From Siphonodentalium dalli (taxonomy: Eukaryota > Mollusca > Scaphopoda > Gadilida > Siphonodentaliidae), in the NCBI GenBank assembly GCA_032622095.1, contig CP136061.1, positions 63,861,127-63,925,126 of the forward strand: 64,000 nucleotides of DNA, written 5' to 3'. Within the stretch, counting starts at the first letter, position 1. Every line of letters begins with the position of its first letter. Of the stretch, positions 48,178 through 57,349 are shown piece by piece. A program made the translations under genes and the position numbers. Below the pieces are notes generated by a model. The model was not told where the DNA came from. It made no database searches and was given only the letters and a program-made list of their open reading frames with translations.

Positions 48178-49215
48178 CAATAAATGGAATGATGAATTGA
48201 ATTTTGAAATCCCAAGATGGCAGCTGGCGGCCATGTTGTATTGACGAATACCAACAAAAGGTATGACATGTAGCCTGTGCCAAAGGATTTAGTCATGCAA
48301 TGTAAAATCCAAGATGGCTGTCAGCGGCTATGTTTTATGACCGAATGACCGCAAAATCGGTCCGGTGGGCTTTTTCATTATCGGAACATCACTACGATTG
48401 ACCCCAAATTTACTCATTCCCATCTACATATCAATGTTGACATCCATGACAAATTTCATGATGAACCAACCAAAGGTACGGCCTCTAGCCAGTTCCAAAG
48501 GATTTAGTCATGCAAAGATTAAAATCTAAGATGGGAGCTGGCGCCCATGTTTTATGGTCGAATGACCCCAAAATGACTCATTCACATCTACATGTCAATA
48601 TTAACATCCACGACAAATTTTATGATGATCAGATGAACACTCCAGCCTGTAGCCCATGCTAGTGGATTTAATTTTAAAATCTAAGATGGCTGCTGGCAGC
48701 CATGTTTTTTTGCCAAATGGCCCTAAAATGACTCGTTCCCATCTACATGTCAATGTCAACAGCCATGACAAATTTCATAACGATCCGATCAAAGGTACAA
48801 CTTGTAGCCCATGCCAAACGATTTAGTCATGTAAAGAGTAAAATCAAAGATGGCTGCCGCAGCCATGTTTTATGGCCAATGACTCCAAAATGATTCGTTT
48901 CCATCTACATGTCAATGTTAACATCCATGACAAATTTAATAATGATCAGACAAACAGTATGGCCTGTAGCCCATGCTTATGGATTGCATTTTGAAATCCA
49001 AAATGGCCACCAGCGGCCATGTTTTTTGACCAAATGACCCCAAAATGACTCGTTCCCATCTACAACAGCCATGACAAATTTCATAATGATCCGACCAAAG
49101 GTACGACTGTAATCCGGGCTAATGTAAATTATTGACTGACTTCTCCACACACACACACGAATGATGGATACCAAGCCAAGGCAATAGCTCAAGCTTTAAG
49201 TAAAGTTGAGCTAAA
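48178..49215 (+). repeat. 164-bp satellite array no. 3
   Basis: About six diverged units of the same satellite ('aaatcccaagatggcagctg', 'cgttcccatctacatgtcaa', 'tgtagcccatgc'). It ends in the same right flank, here degraded to 'ggcaatagctcaagctttaa', 'gtaaagttgagctaaaaatg' with acacacacac replacing the acggacg part. More diverged than arrays 1 and 2, hence older. Confidence 0.8.
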
Positions 49216-49440
49216 AATGTATGAGAACAATTTGATAGGTACTTAATCTGTTAATGATATTTATAATAATTGTTGATTTATAATTGACAAGAATTTCAAC
49301 AAAAACAGACATATAAAACTTCATATCTCCCACCACCTGGATATCTCCCTCCGTCTCACTCGTTTTAATATCGTTTGATCCTGAAATGGCCAGAAAACTG
49401 TTTTTTAAGATTTAATGTGTTGGTTTGTTTTTTAGATTTA

Positions 49441-49504
49441 AATTGTTTAAACACAGCTGGTCAGTGGGTCCATTATAAGTACAACATTATACCAGACTTT
49501 TTCT
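49441..49504 (-). pseudogene. Decayed duplicate of the EGF-like exon (pseudo-exon)
   Basis: On the minus strand, a tttcag acceptor is followed by AGAAAAAGTCTGG and then TGGACCCACTGACCAG, which match the start of the exon at 49651-49800 (AGAAAAGCTTCGG, CAGACCCACTGACCAG). In the exon's phase the copy hits TAA after ten codons, and the C-x-C half is unrecognisable. It is a local duplicate, 150-350 bp downstream of its parent, that has lost function. Confidence 0.6.
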
Positions 49505-49650
49505 CTGAAACAAGAAAAAAGACAGTAATTATATCACTCAGTGTCATAGAGTCTGATGTAGTTATCATATGGTGAATGTTTTATTCTGTATAACAGAATA
49601 TCATATAGCCTATACAAACCAATTTAAAATGAATCTGTATGTTAACTTAC

Positions 49651-49800
49651 CTGGTATGCAGCTTGAACCAAGCCTATAGTATCCTTTACTACATTGACAT
49701 GTGTTGTAATTCTGGTTCTCTAATTGCCTACAGGCAGTATTTTTTCCAGCACACTGGTCAGTGGGTCTGTTTTTGGTACAGTGAGCACCGAAGCTTTTCT
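49651..49800 (-). CDS. EGF-like repeat exon 1 (most N-terminal seen) of the EGF/FN3 gene
   Basis: A 150-nt exon, acceptor (ctttcttcag), donor (CCAG|gtaagt), phase 1-1. Translation: SFGAHCTKNRPTDQCAGKN, TACRQLENQNYNTCQCSKGY, YRLGSSC. Spacing is C-x8-C-x6-C-x10-C-x-C-x10-C, with the GYY aromatic typical of the last EGF loop. Upstream on the minus strand is the zinc-finger-like array, so that array is either in the preceding intron or 5' of the gene. Secretion signal and start codon are not seen. Confidence 0.87.
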
Positions 49801-50375
49801 CTGAAGAAAGAATAGAGTTAGAATCATCAACAAAATCACATATATATCTAATATAAATAAATAATATAAATAACAGTTTTGTATAGCGTAAAATCCACCG
49901 AACTGCTCTAAAACGCTTGACATGTTAAACATAAAATACAATTGGAAACATAAGACATATGGACATCCACAAAACAATTAACAATAAGTGAGAAAATATA
50001 AAATACAGAACCGTATAAAACAACAAAATCGACAAATTATTAAAAAGTTACTGGCAAGTTGGGAGTGATAACATGCTAAAAATAACAGTGAATAAAAGAT
50101 CGCTGACCAAAATGTCTCCCGACGAAGGTGACAGGTTTGGAGGATTTATGGGTTTCAGATCCCTATACTACAAACTGTAGGACGAATTGATTACACCAAT
50201 ATGATACAAAGTGCATATTCACTAAATACAATATTTTTCTAAATAAGTAAAATATATATCTCCTAGAAGCATCTTGCCCACTGAACTATATGGTATTTCC
50301 ATTTTAACCAGGGGGTGGAAAAACGTTTTTTCAGGGCACGTATACCGGGGTGGGTGGGTAGTTGATAGGACCAAC
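49801..50375. other. Non-coding sequence up to the assembly gap
   Basis: No exon recognised. The last ~85 bases before the gap (accagggggtgg ... ggggtgggtgggtag) are G-rich and may already be a diverged edge of the minisatellite. Confidence 0.45.
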
Positions 50376-50475
50376 NNNNNNNNNNNNNNNNNNNNNNNNN
50401 NNNNNNNNNNNNNNNNNNNNNNNNNNNNNNNNNNNNNNNNNNNNNNNNNNNNNNNNNNNNNNNNNNNNNNNNNNN
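50376..50475. other. Assembly gap (100 N)
   Basis: A run of 100 N, the conventional length for a gap of unknown size. It falls exactly where the minisatellite starts, so the copy number to its left is unknown. Confidence 0.98.
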
Positions 50476-50995
50476 CCCCGACCCCCCACCCATCACCCCC
50501 GGGGGATGCCACCCCGAGGGGTGAAAATGGGGTATGGACCATTTTCGAGAACGGTAAGGATTTCGACCGATTTGACGGCATGGGTGGGTGGCCCGCCCCA
50601 AATACCACCTAGAAACACCCCGACCCCCACCCATCACCCCCGGGGGTGCCACCGAGGGGGTGAAAATGGGGTATGGACCATTTTCGAGAACGGTAAGGAT
50701 TTCGACCGATTTGACGGCATGGGTGGGTGGCCCGCCCCAAATACCACCTAGAAACACCCCGCACCCCACCCATCACCCCGGGGGGTGTCACCCCGAGGGG
50801 GGTGAAAATGGGGTATGGACCATTTTCGAGAACGGTAAGAATTTCGACCGATTTGACGGCATGGGTGGGTGGCCCGCCCCAAATACCACCTAGAAACACA
50901 CCGACCCCCACCCTTCACCAAGGATTTCGACCGATTTGACGACATGGGTGGGTGGCCCGCCCCAAATACCACCTAGAAACACCCCGACCCCCCGT
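50476..50995. repeat. Minisatellite array A, 139-142-bp unit
   Basis: Units containing ttcgaccgatttgacggcat, gggtgggtggcccgcccca, aataccacctagaaacacc and accattttcgagaacggtaa recur with spacings of 139 and 142 bp (ttcgacc at 50562, 50701, 50843). A shortened copy ends near 50990. Each unit has the palindrome cacccccgggggtg (or a variant) and, on the complementary strand, four G runs. The frames open across it are artefacts of the repeat. Confidence 0.92.
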
Positions 50996-51114
50996 TTAAT
51001 TAGTCTGAAAAACTGCCAGATCACATGATAACCCACTTCATGACACAGTAGTTGCAAGTTTTAGTTGAATCGCTAAATATCATATATAGCACACTCGTAT
51101 GGACGATGGCCGGT

Positions 51115-52056
51115 CTATGTCCTATTATGCTTTGCCAGACTCCGTATATGACTGAATTCTTTCTGATACACGTCACACTCGTATGGACGATCGCCGGTGT
51201 TCGTCCTCTTATGCATTATCAGACTCCATATATGACTGAATTCTTTATGACACACGTCACGCTCGTATGGTCGATCGCCGGTGTTCGTCCTCTTATGCAT
51301 TGCCAGACTCCACATATAACTGAATTCATTATGATACACGTCACGCTCGTATGGTCGATCGCCGGTGTTCGTCCTCTTATGCATTGTCAGACTCCATATA
51401 TGACTGAATTCCTTCTGATACACGTCACACTCGTATGGACGATCGCCGGTTTTCGTCCTCTTATGCATTGTCAGACTCCATATATGACTGAATTCCTTGT
51501 CATACACGTCACTCTCATATGGACGATCGCCAGTGTTCGCCCTTTTATGCATTGTCAGACACCATATATGACTGAATTCCTTATGATACACGTCACGCTC
51601 GTATGGTCGATCGCCAGTGTACGTCCTTTTATGCTTTGCAAGACTCCATACATAACTGAATGCCTTCTGATACACGTCACGCTCGTATGGACGATCGCCG
51701 GTGTTCGTCCCCTTATGCATTGTCAGACTCCATATATGACTAAATTCCTTGTCATACACGTCACTCTCGTGTGGACGATTGGCAGTGTTCGTCCTCTTAT
51801 GCATTGTCAGACTCCATATATGACTGAATTCCTTATGATACACGTCACGCTCGTATGGTCGATCGCCGGTGTTCGTCCTCATATGCTTTGCAAGACTCCA
51901 TACATAACTGAATTCCTTCTGATACACATCACACTCGTATGGACGATCACCGGTGTTCGTTCTCTTATGCATTGTCTGACTCCATATATGACTGAATTCC
52001 TTATGATACACGTCACGCTCGTATGGTCGATCTCCGGTTTTCGTCCTCTTATGCAT
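51115..52056 (-). pseudogene. C2H2 zinc-finger-like array with lost zinc ligands, copy 1 (11 units)
   Basis: An open minus-strand frame of 313 residues consists of eleven 28-residue units. A typical unit is HKRTNTGDRPYERDVYHKEF followed by SHIWSLTM. Against the C2H2 pattern (TGEKP linker, Y-x-C-x2-C, F, L, H-x3-H) the linker (TGDRP), Tyr, Phe, Leu and first His are kept. The first Cys is C, R or S; the second is Tyr in nearly all units; the second His is Asn, Tyr or Lys. No unit has all four ligands. There is no start context or other domain. Open frames also exist on the other strand, so openness alone does not show coding. Confidence 0.7.
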
Positions 52057-52135
52057 TGCCAGACTTCATATATGCTTATAAGTCTTAATAATTCTCCTTA
52101 GTAAATGCAGCCAAAACATACTCCAAAACTTGTTA

Positions 52136-52358
52136 TATTCAGTCATATATGGAGTCAGACAATGCATAAGAGAACGAACACCGGTGATCGTCCATACGAG
52201 TGTGATGTGTATCAGATGGAATTCAGTTAGTTATGGAGTCTTGCAAAGCATAAAAGGACGTACACTGGCGATCGACCATACGAGCGTGACGTGTATCATA
52301 AGGAATTCAGTCATATATGGAGTCAGACAATGCATAAGAGAACGAACACCGGTGATGG
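52136..52358 (+). pseudogene. Truncated head-to-head zinc-finger-like array, copy 1
   Basis: About 80 bp from the 5' end of the minus array, plus-strand units start: SHIWSQTMHKRTNTGDRPYE, CDVYQMEFS then a TAG, LWSLAKHKRTYTGDRPYE. After about two and a half units the sequence passes directly into the minisatellite at 'accggtgat|ggggtatgg'. Same degenerate ligands as the minus array. Confidence 0.7.
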
Positions 52359-52974
52359 GGTATGGACCATTTACGAGAACGGTAAGGATTTCGACCGATT
52401 TGACGGCATGGGTGGGTGGCCCGCCCCAAATACCACCTAGAAACACACCGACCCCCACACCCATCACCCCCGGGGGTGCCACCCCGAGGGGGTGAAAATG
52501 GGGTTTGGACCATTTTCGAGAACGGTAAGGATTTCGACCGATTTGACGGCATGGGTGGGTGGCCCGCCCCAAATACCACCTAGAAACACCCCGACCCCCC
52601 ACCCATCACCCCCGGGGGGTGCCACCCCGAGCGGGTGAAAATGGGGTATGGACCATTTTCGAGAACGGCAAGGATTTCGACCGATTTGACGGAATGGGTG
52701 GGTGGCCCGCCCCAAATACCACCTAGAAACACCCCGACACCCCACCCATCACCCCGGGGGTGTCACCCCGAGGGGGGTGAAAATGGGGTATGGACCATTT
52801 TCGAGAACGGTAAGAATTTCGACCGATTTGACGGCATGGGTGGGTGGCCCGCCCCAAATACCACCTAGAAACACACCGACCCCCACCCTTCACCAAGGAT
52901 TTCGACCGATTTGACGACATGGGTGGGTGGCCCGCCCCAAATACCACCTAGAAACACCCCGACCCCCCGTTTAA
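52355..52974. repeat. Minisatellite array B
   Basis: About four units plus a shortened copy of the 139-142-bp repeat, same orientation as array A, ending in 'accccccgtttaattagtct'. It follows the truncated plus array without a spacer. Confidence 0.92.
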
Positions 52975-53089
52975 TTAGTCTGAAAAACTGCCAGATCACA
53001 TGATAACCCACTTCATGACACAGTAGTTGCAAGTTTTAGTTGAATCGCTAAATATCATATATAGCACACTCGTATGGACGATGGCCGGT

Positions 53090-54031
53090 CTATGTCCTAT
53101 TATGCTTTGCCAGACTCCGTATATGACTGAATTCTTTCTGATACACGTCACACTCGTATGGACGATCGCCGGTGTTCGTCCTCTTATGCATTATCAGACT
53201 CCATATATGACTGAATTCTTTATGACACACGTCACGCTCGTATGGTCGATCGCCGGTGTTCGTCCTCTTATGCATTGCCAGACTCCACATATAACTGAAT
53301 TCATTATGATACACGTCACGCTCGTATGGTCGATCGCCGGTGTTCGTCCTCTTATGCATTGTCAGACTCCATATATGACTGAATTCCTTCTGATACACGT
53401 CACACTCGTATGGACGATCGCCGGTTTTCGTCCTCTTATGCATTGTCAGACTCCATATATGACTGAATTCCTTGTCATACACGTCACTCTCATATGGACG
53501 ATCGCCAGTGTTCGCCCTTTTATGCATTGTCAGACACCATATATGACTGAATTCCTTATGATACACGTCACGCTCGTATGGTCGATCGCCAGTGTACGTC
53601 CTTTTATGCTTTGCAAGACTCCATACATAACTGAATGCCTTCTGATACACGTCACGCTCGTATGGACGATCGCCGGTGTTCGTCCCCTTATGCATTGTCA
53701 GACTCCATATATGACTAAATTCCTTGTCATACACGTCACTCTCGTGTGGACGATTGGCAGTGTTCGTCCTCTTATGCATTGTCAGACTCCATATATGACT
53801 GAATTCCTTATGATACACGTCACGCTCGTATGGTCGATCGCCGGTGTTCGTCCTCATATGCTTTGCAAGACTCCATACATAACTGAATTCCTTCTGATAC
53901 ACATCACACTCGTATGGACGATCACCGGTGTTCGTTCTCTTATGCATTGTCTGACTCCATATATGACTGAATTCCTTATGATACACGTCACGCTCGTATG
54001 GTCGATCTCCGGTTTTCGTCCTCTTATGCAT
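53090..54031 (-). pseudogene. C2H2 zinc-finger-like array with lost ligands, copy 2 (11 units)
   Basis: The protein is identical, residue for residue, to the array at 51115-52056, with the same eleven degenerate units. It belongs to the second copy of the ~1,975-bp duplication. Confidence 0.7.
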
Positions 54032-54110
54032 TGCCAGACTTCATATATGCTTATAAGTCTTAATAATTCTCCTTAGTAAATGCAGCCAAAACATACTCCA
54101 AAACTTGTTA

Positions 54111-54333
54111 TATTCAGTCATATATGGAGTCAGACAATGCATAAGAGAACGAACACCGGTGATCGTCCATACGAGTGTGATGTGTATCAGATGGAATTCA
54201 GTTAGTTATGGAGTCTTGCAAAGCATAAAAGGACGTACACTGGCGATCGACCATACGAGCGTGACGTGTATCATAAGGAATTCAGTCATATATGGAGTCA
54301 GACAATGCATAAGAGAACGAACACCGGTGATGG
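54111..54333 (+). pseudogene. Truncated head-to-head zinc-finger-like array, copy 2
   Basis: The same as 52136-52358, including the TAG stop and the junction into the minisatellite. Confidence 0.7.
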
Positions 54334-54950
54334 GGTATGGACCATTTACGAGAACGGTAAGGATTTCGACCGATTTGACGGCATGGGTGGGTGGCCCGCC
54401 CCAAATACCACCTAGAAACACACCGACCCCCACACCCATCACCCCCGGGGGTGCCACCCCGAGGGGGTGAAAATGGGGTTTGGACCATTTTCGAGAACGG
54501 TAAGGATTTCGACCGATTTGACGGCATGGGTGGGTGGCCCGCCCCAAATACCACCTAGAAACACCCCGACCCCCCACCCATCACCCCCGGGGGGGTGCCA
54601 CCCCGAGCGGGTGAAAATGGGGTATGGACCATTTTCGAGAACGGCAAGGATTTCGACCGATTTGACGGAATGGGTGGGTGGCCCGCCCCAAATACCACCT
54701 AGAAACACCCCGACCCCCCACCCATCACCCCCGGGGGTGCCACCCCGAGGGGGTGAACATGGGGTATGGACCATTTTCGAGAACGGTAAGGATTTCGACC
54801 GATTTGACGGCATGGGTGGGTGGCCCGCCCCAAATACCACCTAGAAACACCCCGACCCCCCACCCATCACCCAAGGATTTCGACCGATTTGACGACATGG
54901 GTGGGTGGCCCGTCCCAAATACCACCTAGAAACACCCCGACCCCCCCCGT
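54330..54950. repeat. Minisatellite array C
   Basis: Four to five units in the orientation of arrays A and B. The last unit is cut short ('cacccatcacccaaggattt'), as in the other two arrays, showing that the truncated unit is part of the duplicated block. Confidence 0.92.
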
Positions 54951-55069
54951 TTAATTAGTCTGAAAAACTGCCAGATCACATGATAACCCACTTCATGACA
55001 CAGTAGTTGCAAGTTTTAGTTGAATCGCTAAATATCATATATAGCACACTCGTATGGACGATGGCCGGT

Positions 55070-56011
55070 CTATGTCCTATTATGCTTTGCCAGACTCCGT
55101 ATATGACTGAATTCTTTCTGATACACGTCACACTCGTATGGACGATCGCCGGTGTTCGTCCTCTTATGCATTGTCAGACTCAATATATGACTGAATTCTT
55201 TATGACACACGTCACGCTCGTATGGTCGATCGCCGGTGTTCGTCCTCTTATGCATTGCCAGACTCCACATCTAACTGAATTCCTTATGATACACGTCACG
55301 CTCGTATGGTCGATCGCCGGTGTTCGTCCTCTTATGCATTGTCAGACTCCATATATAACTGAATTCCTTCTGATACACGTCACACTCGTATGGACGATCG
55401 CCGGTTTTCGTTCTCTTATGCATTGTCAGACTCCATATATGACTGAATTCCTTGTCATACACGTCACTCTCATATGGACGATCGCCAGTGTTCGTCCTTT
55501 TATGCATTGCCAGACACCATATATGACTGAATTCCTTATGATACACGTCACGCTCGTATGGTCGATCGCCAGTGTACGTCCTTTTATGCTTTGCAAGACT
55601 CCATACATAACTGAATGCCTTCTGATACACGCCACGCTCGTATGGACGATCGCCGGTGTTCGTCCCCTTATGCATTGTCAGACTCCATATATGACTAAAT
55701 TCCTTGTCATACACGTCACTCTCGTGTGGACGATCGGCAGTGTTCGTCCTCTTATGCATTGTCAGACTCCATATATGACTGAATTCCTTATGATACACGT
55801 CACGCTCGTATGGTCGATCGCCGGTGTTCGTCCTCATATGCTTTGCAAGACTCCATACATAACTGAATTCCTTCTGATACACATCACACTCGTATGGACG
55901 ATCACCGGTGTTCGTTCTCTTATGCATTGTCTGACTCCATATATGACTGAATTCCTTATGATACACGTCACGCTCGTATGGTCGATCTCCGGTTTTCGTC
56001 CTCTTATGCAT
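55070..56011 (-). pseudogene. C2H2 zinc-finger-like array with lost ligands, copy 3 (left arm)
   Basis: Eleven units as in copies 1 and 2, but with about ten amino-acid differences and a stop (AGT TAG, Ser-stop-Met-Trp) at about 55271-55273 that splits it into 246 and 66 codons. Ligand positions are degenerate in the same way: ERDVY, ECDVY, ESDVY at the cysteines and HKRTN at the histidines. Confidence 0.7.
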
Positions 56012-56115
56012 TGCCAGACTTCATATATGCTTATAAGTCTTAATAATTCTCCTTAGTAAATGCTGCCAAAACATACTCCAAAACTTGTTATATTCAGTCA
56101 TATATGGAGTCAGAC

Positions 56116-57226
56116 AATGCATAAGAGAACGAACACCGGTGATCGTCCATACGAGTGTGATGTGTATCAGATGGAATTCAGTTAGTTATGGAGTCTTGCA
56201 AAGCATATGAGGACGAACACCGGCGATCGACCATACGAGCGTGACGTGTATCATAAGGAATTCAGTCATATATGGAGTCTGACAATGCATAAGAGGACGA
56301 ACACTGCCGATCGTCCACACGAGAGTGACGTTTATCAGAAGGCATTCAGTTATGTATGGAGTCTTTCAAAGCATAAGAGGACGAACACTAGCGATCGACC
56401 ATACGAGCGTGACGTGTATCATAAGGAATTCAGTCATATATGGAGTCTGGCAATGCATAAAAGGACGAAAACCGGCGATCGTCCATACGAGTGTGACGTG
56501 TATCAGAAGGAATTCAGTTATATATGGAGTCTGACAATGCATAAGAGGACGAACACCGGCGATCGACCATACGAGCGTGACGTGTATCATAAGGAATTCA
56601 GTTATATGTGGAGTCTGGCAATGCATAAGAGGACGAACACCGGCGATCGACCATACGAGCGTGACGTGTATCATAATGAATTCAGTCATACGTGGAGTCT
56701 GGCAATGTATAAGAGGACGAACACCGGCGATCGACCACACGAGCGTGACGTGTGTCATAAATAATTCAGTCATATATGGAGTCTGACAATGCATAAAAGG
56801 ACGAAAACCGGCGATCGTCCATACGAGTGTGACGTGTATCAGAAGGAATTCAGTTATATATGGAGTCTGACAATGCATAAGAGGACGAACACCGGCGATC
56901 GACCATACGAGCGTGACGTGTATCATAAGGAATTCAGTTATATGTGGAGTCTGGCAATGCATAAGAGGACGAACACCGGCGATCGACCATACGAGCGTGA
57001 CGTGTATCATAATGAATTCAGTCATACGTGGAGTCTGGCAATGTATAAGAGGACGAACACCGGCGATCGACCACACGAGCGTGACGTGTGTCATAAAGAA
57101 TTCAGTCATATATGGAGTCTGACAATGCATAAGAGGACGAACACCGGCGATCGTCCATACGAGTGTGACGTGTATCAGAAAGAATTCAGTCATATACGGA
57201 GTCTGGCAAAGCATAATAGGACATAG
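56116..57226 (+). pseudogene. C2H2 zinc-finger-like array with lost ligands (right arm, 13 units)
   Basis: Plus-strand mirror of the left arm. Stops lie at about 56185 (S-TAG-L) and 56762-56764 (HK-TAA-FSH, GAA to TAA). A four-unit block (56453-56788) is repeated exactly 336 bp later (56789-57124), a higher-order duplication of 4 x 84 bp. All units lack the full C2H2 ligand set. Final unit HIRSLAKHNRT, then a TAG at 57224. Confidence 0.7.
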
Positions 57227-57349
57227 ACCGGCCATCGTCCATACGAGTGTGCTATATATAATATTTAGCGATTCAACTAAAACTTGCAACTACTGTATCA
57301 TGAAGTGGGTTATCATGTGATCTGGCAGTTTTTTCAGACTAATTAAACG

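Larger units (their letters stand above)
51000..54950. repeat. Near-identical tandem duplication, ~1,975-bp period
   Basis: The block from 'ttagtctgaaaaactgccag' through a left zinc-finger array, a spacer, a truncated right array and a minisatellite array is present at 51000-52974 and 52975-54950. The start repeats again near 54958. Copies one and two encode identical 313-residue frames. The third, at 55007, differs at several positions. Very recent duplication or a mis-assembled repeat are both possible next to a gap. Confidence 0.9.

Noticed and set aside
50263-50939. Several overlapping 70-168-codon frames on both strands (proline/glycine-rich, 'GPFSRTVRISTDLTAWVGG' type)
   Set aside because: They are translations of the 139-142-bp minisatellite in all frames, some running through the N gap. 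There is no coding evidence.
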